Source of the DNA: a virus
Virus record (IMG/VR): IMGVR_UViG_3300043418_000114
Coordinates: 186,001 to 250,000 of that record
Strand: one strand, 5' to 3'
Length of the DNA stretch: 64,000 bases
Shown here one piece after another: positions 51,581 to 58,537 of this stretch; positions within the stretch are counted from its first letter, which is position 1; every line of letters begins with the position of its first letter. The notes beneath the pieces were generated by a model. That model ran no database searches, was not told where the DNA came from, and saw only the letters and a list, made by a program, of their open reading frames with translations. The position numbers were made by a program, and so were the translations under genes.

Positions 51581-51655
51581 TGGTGCCTCCACCTGGGCTC
51601 GAACCAGGGACTCCCACCTTATCAAGATGATACTCTACCACTGAGTTATAGAGGC
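51581..51655 (-). tRNA. tRNA-Ile(GAT)
   Basis: Anticodon loop TTGATAA on TCATC/GGTGG; acceptor GCCTCTA/TGGAGGC; ACCA encoded. Confidence 0.96.
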
Positions 51656-51665
51656 AATTAATTGT

Positions 51666-51739
51666 TGGTACCCAGTGCAAGAATTGAACTTGCGTCTATC
51701 GATTATCAGTCGATTGCTCTTCCGTTGAGCTAACCGGGC
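51666..51739 (-). tRNA. tRNA-Ile(GAT), second copy
   Basis: Anticodon loop CTGATAA on ATCGA/TCGAT; acceptor GCCCGGT/ACTGGGT; ACCA encoded. Confidence 0.94.
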
Positions 51740-51745
51740 ATTGTT

Positions 51746-51821
51746 TGGTAGATGTGAGTGGATTCGAACCACCGACCTGCTCCGTATGAAGGAGATGCAC
51801 TAGCCGCTGTGCTACACATCC
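51746..51821 (-). tRNA. tRNA-Met or Ile2 (CAT)
   Basis: Anticodon loop TTCATAC on TCTCC/GGAGC; acceptor GGATGTG/CACATCT; ACCA encoded. Confidence 0.93.
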
Positions 51822-51827
51822 ATTGTA

Positions 51828-51902
51828 TGGTGCTCCTTGACAGAATCGAACTGCCACCCCTAGATTACAAAACTAGTCCACTACCATTATGATTAAAAGA
51901 GC
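51828..51902 (-). tRNA. tRNA-Thr(TGT), second copy
   Basis: Anticodon loop TTTGTAA with one T-T mismatch closing it; acceptor GCTCTTT/AAGGAGC; ACCA encoded. Somewhat degenerate. Confidence 0.88.
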
Positions 51903-51905
51903 AAA

Positions 51906-52025
51906 TAAAACAGGATACATTCTTGACGAATGCTCTACCAATTGAGCTAATCTCGCATGAAGCGAAATGTTGGAATCGAACCAACGACACATCGTTTGAT
52001 GTAGTTTGCTGTATGTATCCTAAAA
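51906..52025 (-). ncRNA. RNA element D: permuted tRNA body in an AGGATACAT/ATGTATCCT helix
   Basis: Minus strand order: AGGATACAT, ACAGCAA, hairpin ACATC/GATGT, T arm GTTGG-TTCGATT-CCAAC, 3' acceptor ATTTCGC, 5-nt loop, 5' acceptor GCGAGAT, TA, D arm GCTC-AATTGGTA-GAGC, linker, ATGTATCCT. The acceptor strands pair over 7 bp and the closing helix over 9. No standard anticodon loop forms. This is the topology of YrlA-type Y RNAs or of a circularly permuted tRNA. Confidence 0.7.
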
Positions 52026-52026
52026 T

Positions 52027-52146
52027 TGGCGCCGCCGGAGGGATTCGAACCCCCATCTCTTCCTTGACATGGAATTTTTATATGCTGAACGTACTCTGTA
52101 CAGAGTCACTTTTTATAAGTGTCCTGATCCATTAGACGACAGCGGC
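52027..52146 (-). tRNA. tRNA-Asp(GTC)-like with insertion before the anticodon arm
   Basis: Acceptor GCCGCTG/CGGCGGC, D arm GTC-TAATGGATCAG-GAC, anticodon hairpin TTCC-ATGTCAA-GGAA and T arm GGGGG-TTCGAAT-CCCTC with GCCA end. About 45 nt are inserted between D and anticodon arms, containing hairpins CACTT/AAGTG and ACTCT/AGAGT. Could be an intron or a tRNA mimic. Confidence 0.72.
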
Positions 52147-52153
52147 GATAAAT

Positions 52154-52227
52154 TGGTGCGGGGTAAGGGAGTTGAACCCTTGACTAAACGTTGGCAACGT
52201 TTGATTTTACCGTTAAACTAACCACGC
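52154..52227 (-). tRNA. tRNA-Gly(GCC), second copy
   Basis: Anticodon loop TTGCCAA on AAACG/CGTTT; acceptor GCGTGGT/ACCCCGC; ACCA encoded. Confidence 0.94.
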
Positions 52228-52235
52228 ATAAAAAC

Positions 52236-52312
52236 TGGAATACGGAGTGAGATTTGAACTCACGAATAACTGGTTTGCAATCAGTCCCCTTAGGCCGCTC
52301 GGGCATCCGTAC
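52236..52312 (-). tRNA. tRNA-Cys(GCA), second copy
   Basis: Anticodon loop TTGCAAA; acceptor GTACGGA/TCCGTAT; TCCA encoded. Confidence 0.92.
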
Positions 52313-52322
52313 ATAAATTGAT

Positions 52323-52398
<76 letters not shown>

Positions 52399-52411
52399 AA
52401 ATTCACTTAGG

Positions 52412-52485
52412 GGTGACCGGTGGGACTTGAACCCACAAAAACCTGAGTCACAGTCAGGGTCGTCTACCAATTCCGACACGGCCAC
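52412..52485 (-). tRNA. tRNA-His(GTG)
   Basis: Anticodon loop CTGTGAC on CCTGA/TCAGG; acceptor GTGGCCG/CGGTCAC; discriminator C as expected for His. CCA not encoded; flanks CTTAGG/CCTAAG extend the acceptor helix. Confidence 0.93.
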
Positions 52486-52506
52486 ACCTAAGTAAACTTA
52501 GGAGAA

Positions 52507-52574
52507 ATAAAACAGGATGCGTTTTTGCTTTTTACCAATAAAAGTTTTTTTAATTGCTGAATGCATCCTAAAAA
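52507..52574 (-). ncRNA. AGGAT/ATCCT-helix RNA element E
   Basis: Minus strand TTTTAGGATGCATTCAGCAA ... GCATCCTGTTTTATTT; closing helix AGGATGC/GCATCCT as in elements A and C. Directly follows the terminator at 52575. Confidence 0.62.
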
Positions 52575-52604
52575 CAAAAAACCCTGAGAGGATCAGGGTT
52601 TGTA
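52575..52604 (-). terminator. Rho-independent terminator (minus strand)
   Basis: Minus strand AAACCCTGA-TCCTC-TCAGGGTTTTTTG; 8-bp hairpin and T-run after the gene at 52622. Confidence 0.92.
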
Positions 52605-52621
52605 ATGTGTTGCAAGTATGT

Positions 52622-53275
52622 TTACTTTTTAGGATAAACATACAGTTTTTGCAAGTCTGGTCTTTCAGGTTCTAACCACTCGCCTTTCTTGCACATAGCA
52701 ATGATGCTTTTTGGGCATCCTGCTAACTCTAATTGTGTATAAGAACTAAGTCCTCTACCTTGAATTTTAGGTTGCATATGACATGGCTGAGGAACTTCTC
52801 TCCAATAACCGGTGCCATTGTCTACACCTGATGCAATGTAGTTAGTGTATTCTGCTTTGATACCAGGACGAAAATAAATTGTCAAGCCACGATCAGGTGT
52901 TTCATACACTCTAGGACCATCAACAAATATTTCTGCCATGTCTAAGCATGTCATTACAGCAGTAGGTCGCTGTAGATGATCTAACCTTGTGCCATCAGGG
53001 CATGCACCGTTGTCTAACTCAGTTTTATCGCCGTTAGGCAACTCCATGAACTCGCCATGCTGAGTTTTGAATTCACCGAACAAGTCTTGGTAATTCTCAC
53101 TGATCCAGTATTTCTCGCGTGTCCAATCTTCATCCCTATCGATGGTAGTAGTCACACCTTTAAACACTTTAATATAGCCACTATCGCCGCCATCAAGTGC
53201 TTCATAAGATAATTCTTTATTGACTGTTAATGTCAATTTCTTTGTATTGTAATCATAAATCCATGGTAAAATCAT
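52622..53275 (-). CDS. Hypothetical phage protein
   Basis: 217 aa. FKGVTTTIDRDEDWTREKYWISENYQDLFGEFKTQHG, then a Cys-containing C-terminal half (CPDGTRLDHLQRPTAVMTCLDMAEIF; PCHMQPK; ELAGCPKSIIAMCKKGEW). TATAAATACTAG late-type element and GGAG ribosome site; own terminator. Late expression suggests a structural or lysis-stage role; not recognised. Confidence 0.7.
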   Translation of the reverse strand: MILPWIYDYNTKKLTLTVNKELSYEALDGGDSGYIKVFKGVTTTIDRDEDWTREKYWISENYQDLFGEFKTQHGEFMELPNGDKTELDNGACPDGTRLDHLQRPTAVMTCLDMAEIFVDGPRVYETPDRGLTIYFRPGIKAEYTNYIASGVDNGTGYWREVPQPCHMQPKIQGRGLSSYTQLELAGCPKSIIAMCKKGEWLEPERPDLQKLYVYPKK

Positions 53276-53294
53276 AGTTCGTCTCCGATACTAG

Positions 53295-53306
53295 TATTTA
53301 TAGATT
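53295..53306 (-). promoter_or_regulatory. T4-like late promoter
   Basis: Minus strand TATAAATACT, 19 nt before the ATG at 53275 with GGAG between; the spacing is that of a normal leader. Confidence 0.6.
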
Positions 53307-53315
53307 AATGAATAA

Positions 53316-53392
53316 TGGCGCCACCGAAGAGATTCGAACTCCTGACTCCTTCGTTCGTAGCGAAGTACTCTAATCCACTGAGTTACGGCGGC
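53316..53392 (-). tRNA. tRNA-Arg(ACG)
   Basis: Anticodon loop CTACGAA on CTTCG/CGAAG; acceptor GCCGCCG/CGGTGGC; GCCA encoded. Confidence 0.97.
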
Positions 53393-53397
53393 ATAAT

Positions 53398-53503
53398 ATA
53401 ACAGGATAGTTGTTTTGCAGGGGGAATTGAACCCCCAAGGTTTGATTAGAAGTCAAATTGTGAACCGTTCACATGCGTATTGTTTGCTGTAACTATCCTA
53501 AAA
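53398..53503 (-). ncRNA. RNA element F: tRNA(TCT)-like cloverleaf in an AGGATAGTT/AACTATCCT helix
   Basis: The 9-bp closing helix and ACAGCAA motif place it in the AGGAT family. Inside, in normal order: D-arm-like GTG-AACGGTT-CAC, anticodon-type TTTGA-CTTCTAA-TCAAA (TCT), T arm GGGGG-TTCAATT-CCCCC. The tRNA acceptor is reduced to GCA/TGC and replaced by the outer helix; no CCA. Arg(TCT) mimic. Confidence 0.65.
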
Positions 53504-53504
53504 C

Positions 53505-53579
53505 TGGCATCCTGTACGGGAATCGAACCCGTCTTTATGACTTGAAAGGCCATCGTTCTTACCGATAAACTAACAGGAT
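53505..53579 (-). tRNA. tRNA-Glu(TTC)
   Basis: Anticodon loop CTTTCAA on ATGGC/GTCAT; acceptor ATCCTGT/ACAGGAT; GCCA encoded. Its acceptor resembles the outer helix of the adjacent element F. Confidence 0.94.
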
Positions 53580-53689
53580 ATTAATTCGTTCCCGTGCTAC
53601 GACTTTTACGCAACGACCGTAGTGCCCGATCTCGCAAGTTGCTCCGGACGGGAGTAGAGCAACGTTGTCTTCTTTCTGGCCAGAAATAC
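53580..53689 (-). ncRNA. Short structured RNA stretch
   Basis: No gene. Minus-strand hairpins CTACG/CGTAG, GTTGCTC/GAGCAAC (7 bp) and the palindrome TTTCTGGCCAGAAA. Confidence 0.45.
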
Positions 53690-53765
53690 TGGCACCCCGT
53701 GATGGACTCGAACCACCGCATGTCGGAATCAAAATCCGATGCCTTACCAACTTGGCGAACAGGGT
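53690..53765 (-). tRNA. tRNA-Gln(TTG)
   Basis: Anticodon loop TTTTGAT on TCGGA/TCCGA; acceptor ACCCTGT/ACGGGGT; GCCA encoded. Confidence 0.95.
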
Positions 53766-53771
53766 ATAATT

Positions 53772-53846
53772 TGGTGGAAGCCGAGGGAGTTGAACCCTTC
53801 TAGACAGCGATCTTGCAAGGATCACCCGTAGCCCGCTACTGCCCCC
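53772..53846 (-). tRNA. tRNA-Ala(TGC)-like, degenerate D arm
   Basis: Anticodon loop CTTGCAA; acceptor GGGGGCA/GGCTTCC with wobbles; ACCA encoded. The D region GTAGC-GG-GCTAC cannot form a standard D loop. Confidence 0.75.
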
Positions 53847-54050
53847 AATTGTATGGCGTCCACCGTCGGTATCACACCGCACTCCAAGTCAGCTGGTAAG
53901 TGCTGACCTACGTATCTCACGTTGAGTGGACTGTCTTATACTTCCATCGTTGCCACCACAGCATTGACTACTCATATAAGCACTAACTTGAATAGACGCT
54001 ACCGGGCATTAATATCCGCCCGTATCACAGTTAGTTGGTCTACATAAACT
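53847..54050 (-). other. Gene-free stretch with hairpins
   Basis: About 200 nt without a gene; GTCAGC/GCTGAC and CGGGC/GCCCG hairpins on the minus strand suggest further small RNA. Confidence 0.35.
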
Positions 54051-54137
54051 TGGTGGAACCCTAAGGAATCGAACCTCTTGCCACCACCCACCTTATTATG
54101 GCTACGATTTTACAGACCGCAAGCGGGAAAGGGCTCC
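54051..54137 (-). tRNA. tRNA-Tyr(GTA)-like lacking a normal D arm
   Basis: Anticodon loop CTGTAAA on GCGGT/ATCGT, class-II-like variable arm (GCCA/TGGC), acceptor GGAGCCC/GGGTTCC, ACCA encoded. The D region is too short (CCGC-TT-GCGG conflicts with the anticodon stem). Confidence 0.65.
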
Positions 54138-54148
54138 ATTAAATTGTT

Positions 54149-54222
54149 TGGTCTGGGTGGCAAGAATCGAACTTGCTCCTCGAGTATCCAAGACTCGCCG
54201 ACTTCCATTATCCTACACCCAG
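54149..54222 (-). tRNA. tRNA-Pro(TGG), second copy
   Basis: Anticodon loop CTTGGAT on CGAGT/ACTCG; acceptor CTGGGTG/CACCCAG; ACCA encoded. Confidence 0.95.
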
Positions 54223-54224
54223 AT

Positions 54225-54238
54225 TGATAAATACTATT
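54225..54238 (+). promoter_or_regulatory. T4-like late promoter abutting a start codon
   Basis: GATAAATACTATT immediately before the ATG at 54239; no Shine-Dalgarno between. Confidence 0.5.
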
Positions 54239-54802
54239 ATGAATACACAAAAACTACGCCAACTAATGAATCTATGCGAGGGTCGTAACCCTGATCTAGA
54301 ATATCAAGACGCAGAAGATAAAGTCATTGCTAGACTTCAAAGTTATAAGAGTCAATCTTATACTAAACTTGCTCAAAAAGTCAACCGCATCAAAGAATTA
54401 AAAGATGAGGTCAAGGCCTTAGAGGAAGAAGTCAAACAAGAAACTCGTGAAAACATCAATGATTTGTTTGATGCCGAAGATGCTGTAAAAACACGCATCG
54501 TTGAAACTATGAGTTTTATTCTTACTCTAAGCAAGAATCCAAAAGCTACAGAAACTCCTAAGTACAAGGACATTCTGAATGAACTTACTAATCACTTGAC
54601 TCCAGAGTTGATTAACGTCCTAGAAGGTCTTAAGAAACAAATGGTTACTGTTACTCAGAAAGAACCATCATTGAAAATTGAACCACTTAAGGAAGGTTTC
54701 TTAGGCTCATACTTTGCACGTTTGAAAAACGCTGTTATGAGTTGGGGTCAACGTTATGACCAGAAACTCGATAACTTAAAGCGTTTAGCTTACTCAAAAT
54801 AA
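54239..54802 (+). CDS. Helical late protein, possibly virion-associated
   Basis: 187 aa from ATG 54239. Long charged helices RLQSYKSQSYTKLAQKVNRIKELKDEVKALEEEVKQ, then helical bundle ILTLSKNPKATETPKYKDILNEL; C-terminus LGSYFARLKNAVMSWGQRYDQKLDNLKRL. Late-type promoter, plus strand among minus tRNAs. Could be an assembly or structural factor; unassigned. Confidence 0.72.
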   Translation: MNTQKLRQLMNLCEGRNPDLEYQDAEDKVIARLQSYKSQSYTKLAQKVNRIKELKDEVKALEEEVKQETRENINDLFDAEDAVKTRIVETMSFILTLSKNPKATETPKYKDILNELTNHLTPELINVLEGLKKQMVTVTQKEPSLKIEPLKEGFLGSYFARLKNAVMSWGQRYDQKLDNLKRLAYSK

Positions 54803-54804
54803 GT

Positions 54805-54882
54805 TGGCAGAGGTAACTGGATTCGAACCAGTGTTCACGATTTCAAAGACCGTAGCTTTAGGCCAGACTAAGCTATACCCCA
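54805..54882 (-). tRNA. tRNA-Gln(TTG), second copy
   Basis: Anticodon loop CTTTGAA on ACGGT/ATCGT; acceptor TGGGGTA/TACCTCT with 1-72 mismatch; GCCA encoded. Highest-coordinate tRNA of the array. Confidence 0.9.
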
Positions 54883-55123
54883 ACAAAAAACGCTATTCAT
54901 TAGTATACAGGACATAAGGCCGTCAGGAGGCGAAATGCAGTGTTCATCCTATGATACTAGTGAATAGCATCTTGCGATGCTATGCTAGAGTCAATGCTCT
55001 AGCCAGTTATTTGTACTCCCGGGTTCTCGCCCACGGTTTCATCCAACTGTCCGCCCGTTCAAAGTTTATTATAGTGTTCTTTCAGGACCTCGTTTCCTGG
55101 GCTTACGCTCTTATTCAACACTG
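54883..55123 (-). ncRNA. Structured leader region of the tRNA array
   Basis: No gene. GCTATTCATTAGTAT pairs with ATACTAGTGAATAGC (54892-54968, 14 of 15); GCATC-TTGC-GATGC and CTAGAG/CTCTAG hairpins follow. This RNA would be transcribed from the promoters at 55649-55775 ahead of the first tRNA. Confidence 0.5.
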
Positions 55124-55376
55124 TTAATCAGCATAGTTTACTAGCTTTTTCAAACTAGCTAACTTTTCCTGATCCTTTTTCGCTCTCTCATACTTGTTTC
55201 GCATGAGAATTCTAACTTGTTCTTTTGACAGAGTATGGTTCTTTAACCAGTTATCTTTGTCAGAAGAACTTAATCTTATTTCATCCTTCAATTTTTATCA
55301 ATCTTTCTTTTTGTTCTGTTGTATTTTTGCTACATTCAAAACAAAAAACCTCTGGGTTTTTAATCCAGAGGTTTCA
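55124..55376 (-). pseudogene. Frameshifted gene fragment
   Basis: On the minus strand one frame encodes PEVFCFECSKNTTEQKERLIKIEG and stops; a -1 shift at that point continues DEIRLSSSDKDNWLKNHTLSKEQVRIL...KLVNYAD to TAA at 55124. The CxxC start resembles the zinc element of HNH-type endonucleases; no start codon is found. Probably a decayed endonuclease remnant. Confidence 0.4.
55343..55373 (-). terminator. Rho-independent terminator (minus strand)
   Basis: Minus strand AACCTCTGG-ATTAAAAA-CCCAGAGGTT then TTTTGTTTT; terminates the small gene at 55398 and overlaps the fragment's 5' end. Confidence 0.88.
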
Positions 55377-55397
55377 TAATCTTTTTGGAGTGTTACT

Positions 55398-55571
55398 TTA
55401 AGCGTAACCGTCTCCTTCTATGAAACTCTCTGGTGTTCTCGCATCATAATTGCTCTCTGATCCGCGAATACTAGATAAGCCTGATGTACCAAACGTAGCC
55501 CATACCGGCTGTTGCAATGCGAAAGCATTTAGCCCTGTATGTTTAGCGGTTTGACACATTATGTTTTTCAT
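55398..55571 (-). CDS. Small hypothetical late protein
   Basis: 57 aa: MKNIMCQTAKHTGLNAFALQQPVWATFGTSGLSSIRGSESNYDARTPESFIEGDGYA. GATAAATAA lies 8 nt before the ATG and no Shine-Dalgarno is seen; a terminator follows. Short acidic C-terminus. Function unknown. Confidence 0.65.
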   Translation of the reverse strand: MKNIMCQTAKHTGLNAFALQQPVWATFGTSGLSSIRGSESNYDARTPESFIEGDGYA

Positions 55572-55648
55572 AGTAAGTTTATTTATCTCTGATTAAAAAT
55601 TTAGTCATTTAAGACTGGTTTTTTGTTGTTTTTGCAACGTATGAGTGA

Positions 55649-55677
55649 AGTATAACTTGTTTTCGATTAGTTGTCAA
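55649..55677 (-). promoter_or_regulatory. Sigma-70 type promoter (array, inner)
   Basis: TTGACA (55677-55672), 17-bp spacer, TATACT (55654-55649) on the minus strand, pointing into the tRNA array. Confidence 0.87.
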
Positions 55678-55719
55678 CAACTTTTTTCGTTAACTTGTCC
55701 AAAACTTCAAAATTCTTTT

Positions 55720-55775
55720 TTGCTCGATTTCTCAAGCAATGTGTGTAGTATATATCTGTTTTGAGTTGTTGTCAA
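55720..55775 (-). promoter_or_regulatory. Sigma-70 promoter with boxB-like hairpin (array, outer)
   Basis: TTGACA (55775-55770), 17-bp spacer, TATACT (55752-55747), followed by GCTTGA-GAAA-TCGAGC, the same GAAA-capped hairpin as in the rrn-like leaders at 42.3 and 46 kb. No good boxA is seen after it. Confidence 0.82.
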
Positions 55776-55791
55776 ACTTTTTTGGACATCT

Positions 55792-56820
55792 TCACAACAA
55801 CCATCGTTGATTCTTCATTGTCCACTCTACAACATCACGAAGTTTATCTTGAAATGTGTACTTTGGTTTCCAACCCAACGATGCCAGATACTCTCCTGAC
55901 AAACTGTAGCGAAAATCATGACCAGGTCGTTGACTATCATTTCCAGTGATTTGATATTGTAGCGTCTTGTTCATCACTGTAGCAATCATTTTGGCAACTG
56001 CTAGATTACTAAATTCCTCATTTGCTGTGATGTTGAATTTAGGACAGGTGATGCCTTCTGTGTTGGATGGCAATGAAAACTGCTTGTGTGGCAGATTCAT
56101 AATGAACAATGTGGCTAGAGCCACGTCTTCTACATAGATCCAATGACGTAGTCCACTCACTGTGCCAGTACTATCGCCATGAATTGTAACAACTTCATCG
56201 TTCGATAACTTATTCATCACTAAACCAATGAACTTTTCTGGATTCTGTCTCTCGCCGAACGTGTTCATAACGTGTAGGCAGTATATTGGCATGCCATACG
56301 TATTCTCATATGCTACGCACAGTTCTTCTGCCGCGGCCTTACTTGCACTATATGGACTACGACTGTTATATCTGTCGTATTCGTTGAAATTTACACCAGC
56401 TGGAGCACTTCCAAAAATCTCATCCGTCCCAAAATAGATGAACTTTTCTAGATTAGGAAGATGATGCCTTGCATATTCCAATAGGTTACATGTGCCTACC
56501 ACGTTGTCTTGAATGAATTGAACTGGATTTTGTATGCTTCTGTCAACGTGACTACCCGCGGCTAGGTGAATAATATAGTCAACGTTGCCTAGTTGTTTGG
56601 CTAGCTGAGGATTAATTTCTGCACGAAGATCATGGTAGATTACTCTAAGATTATGATTTACTGGATCTAACTCATCGCGTATTTCGACTAATCTATTCAG
56701 ATTGCCAGAAAAATCCAGTCTATCCAGACTAGTCACCTGGTAGCCTCTCGACAATAGTTGTTTTATTAGATGATGACCAATGAATCCTGCTCCACCTGTC
56801 ACTAGTACATTTTTACCCAT
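55792..56820 (-). CDS. dTDP-glucose 4,6-dehydratase-like SDR enzyme
   Basis: 342 aa extended SDR: NAD-binding VTGGAGFIGHHL at 6-17, LAAGSHVDRSI, FGTDEIFGSAP, catalytic YSASK near 157-161 and C-terminal RPGHDFRYSLSGEYLASLGWKPKYTF, the RmlB-type substrate region. Makes 4-keto-6-deoxy nucleotide sugars for surface glycans. The TATAAATA late element is 4 nt before the ATG. Exact sugar substrate not certain. Confidence 0.87.
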   Translation of the reverse strand: MGKNVLVTGGAGFIGHHLIKQLLSRGYQVTSLDRLDFSGNLNRLVEIRDELDPVNHNLRVIYHDLRAEINPQLAKQLGNVDYIIHLAAGSHVDRSIQNPVQFIQDNVVGTCNLLEYARHHLPNLEKFIYFGTDEIFGSAPAGVNFNEYDRYNSRSPYSASKAAAEELCVAYENTYGMPIYCLHVMNTFGERQNPEKFIGLVMNKLSNDEVVTIHGDSTGTVSGLRHWIYVEDVALATLFIMNLPHKQFSLPSNTEGITCPKFNITANEEFSNLAVAKMIATVMNKTLQYQITGNDSQRPGHDFRYSLSGEYLASLGWKPKYTFQDKLRDVVEWTMKNQRWLL

Positions 56821-56824
56821 CCAG

Positions 56825-56832
56825 TATTTATA
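56825..56832 (-). promoter_or_regulatory. T4-like late promoter abutting a start codon
   Basis: Minus strand TATAAATA then CTGG and the ATG at 56820; the divergent plus operon has AATAAATATC just before its ATG at 56862. Confidence 0.55.
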
Positions 56833-56848
56833 GACAAGGTTCCTTCAG

Positions 56849-56861
56849 AATAAATATCAAC
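56849..56861 (+). promoter_or_regulatory. T4-like late promoter for the biosynthetic operon
   Basis: AATAAATATCAAC ends directly before the ATG at 56862. No sigma-70 promoter is visible, so the operon appears to be expressed late. Confidence 0.5.
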
Positions 56862-57764
56862 ATGGACATACTGACTATTACATGCGACCGCGACTTCGAT
56901 ATCATGGAGTCTCACGCCAAAAGCATTCAACGTTTTTTGGCACCATGTAAGCATTGGGTTTTCGTAAATCAGTCAAAACGCTCACGCCAAGACTGGATGG
57001 AAATGCTAGAGCCATATTACACAAGGCATGAACTAGAAATTGTCTTCACCGATGACATAGAATCATTTGGTGACTTGAATGGTTGGATCGTTCAACAGAT
57101 ATGGAAGATACGTGCAGTAGATTGGATCAAAAAGGATTACGTTGTTTTTGATTCTAAAAACATATTTGTGCGTGACACTGACGTTGGCACATGGACTCAT
57201 GAAGGACCTGGTGTGTTTGGATACTTACCCGACACTGAGCAGAAGCCAGATGATCCTGACTTTGATTTAACTATCAACTACATTCTGTCTGCCAGAGATT
57301 GCTATGTAAAGTACTATAATTTACCAGCAATTAAAAAGACTATGAACATTATCACGCCATTCGTAGTGCGTGAAAAAGTAATGTCTGAGTTGTCAGCTAT
57401 GATCAAAAAGAATAACGTGTTTGTAGACGTACCAATCGACGACAAGGTTATATGGCATGGTGACTTTTTGCTATACAGTATGGTAGCAGAAAAATATGGA
57501 CTACTAGACACTGAACCTGACTTCCATCTTCCAGGCGATGTTACTAGTAAATCTGTATTCTATCATCATTCAGAATGGGAACAAGATGCATACAAGAGTG
57601 GGTTTGATAGATTACGCAACAATGAAAACTATGCGTGTTTGAGTCTACATCATACCTGGTTAGCGAATGCTTCAATGAATGAGCGTGTGGAAATGGCAGA
57701 GTTCTTAGAGCAATTGGATGTGCTACCAGAACGATTAAAAAAACAAATATTGAGAATAAAATGA
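56862..57764 (+). CDS. Putative glycosyltransferase (DUF6492-like)
   Basis: 300 aa. MDILTITCDRDFDIMESHAKSIQRFL opens a GT-A-like fold; VVFDSKNIFVRD is in the position of a DxD strand; SVFYHHSEWEQDAY and SLHHTWLANASM occur at the C-terminus. Comparable proteins are annotated as DUF6492 in glycan clusters. First gene of the plus operon; its stop overlaps the next start. Sugar transfer to the product is inferred. Confidence 0.68.
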   Translation: MDILTITCDRDFDIMESHAKSIQRFLAPCKHWVFVNQSKRSRQDWMEMLEPYYTRHELEIVFTDDIESFGDLNGWIVQQIWKIRAVDWIKKDYVVFDSKNIFVRDTDVGTWTHEGPGVFGYLPDTEQKPDDPDFDLTINYILSARDCYVKYYNLPAIKKTMNIITPFVVREKVMSELSAMIKKNNVFVDVPIDDKVIWHGDFLLYSMVAEKYGLLDTEPDFHLPGDVTSKSVFYHHSEWEQDAYKSGFDRLRNNENYACLSLHHTWLANASMNERVEMAEFLEQLDVLPERLKKQILRIK

Positions 57765-58537
57765 GACATGAACAAACTAAATTAGACAATCATATTCTTT
57801 TTGCAATTCAGTTACTGAGTTATGCCTCCATTCCATTGATGTTCATGTATGCTACTATTGGACAATGGATTATTGCCAGTATCATGTGTTTCTTGTTATA
57901 TCACGTTGGTGTTGCAGTTACATTCCATCGTTTGTTAACTCATAATTCGTTCAGCACAGGTCCAATCACTAAAGTGGTGATGACAATCTTAGGCACATTA
58001 GCTACTAATGGCAGTTCATTGTACTGGGTTGCACTGCACACAACACATCACAAGTATTCAGATAGTGATAAAGACGTTCACAGTCCACGCTTTGGCTTCT
58101 GGAAGACTTGGTTCATGCCTATGTATCCACATAGCCCAGTTGACTCTACTAAGCTAGCTATCCGTTTAGCTAAAGAGCCATTGCAATTGTTCTTACACAA
58201 GTACTATTGGTTCGTTATTGCCGCATATGTTCTAATGTTGTATGTCATTAGTCCATTCGCTATCGTATATGCTTACTTGTTCCCTGTAATGTTCTCATGG
58301 GCAATGTCAGCAGGCATCGTCAACACACTATGCCATGTTCGTGGATATCGCAATCACGAGACTAAAGACAATTCAACAAACATTCGTTGGTTCTCTTGGA
58401 TCACAAACGGTGAAAGCTATCATAACAATCATCACGCTAGACCAAGCAGTGCTAATTTTGGTAGCGATACCGAGTACGACCCAGGCTACTCGTTTATCAA
58501 GTTGTTAGCAAAGTTGAAACTGGCAACCTTAAAATGA
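57761..58537 (+). CDS. Membrane fatty-acid (acyl-CoA-type) desaturase
   Basis: 258 aa with the three His boxes of front-end/delta-9 acyl desaturases: HRLLTH (56-61), HTTHH (93-97) and ESYHNNHH (221-225). Hydrophobic pairs at ~13-50 and ~145-185 give four membrane passes. Introduces a double bond into a membrane-bound acyl chain using a di-iron centre. A phage-borne desaturase next to a ketoacyl synthase points to a lipid or polyketide product. Confidence 0.9.
   Translation: MRHEQTKLDNHILFAIQLLSYASIPLMFMYATIGQWIIASIMCFLLYHVGVAVTFHRLLTHNSFSTGPITKVVMTILGTLATNGSSLYWVALHTTHHKYSDSDKDVHSPRFGFWKTWFMPMYPHSPVDSTKLAIRLAKEPLQLFLHKYYWFVIAAYVLMLYVISPFAIVYAYLFPVMFSWAMSAGIVNTLCHVRGYRNHETKDNSTNIRWFSWITNGESYHNNHHARPSSANFGSDTEYDPGYSFIKLLAKLKLATLK

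Noticed and set aside
51906-52025. tmRNA (two-piece, permuted) as explanation for element D
   Set aside because: A normal D arm is present, no tag-peptide frame or pseudoknots are seen, and the element is only 120 nt.
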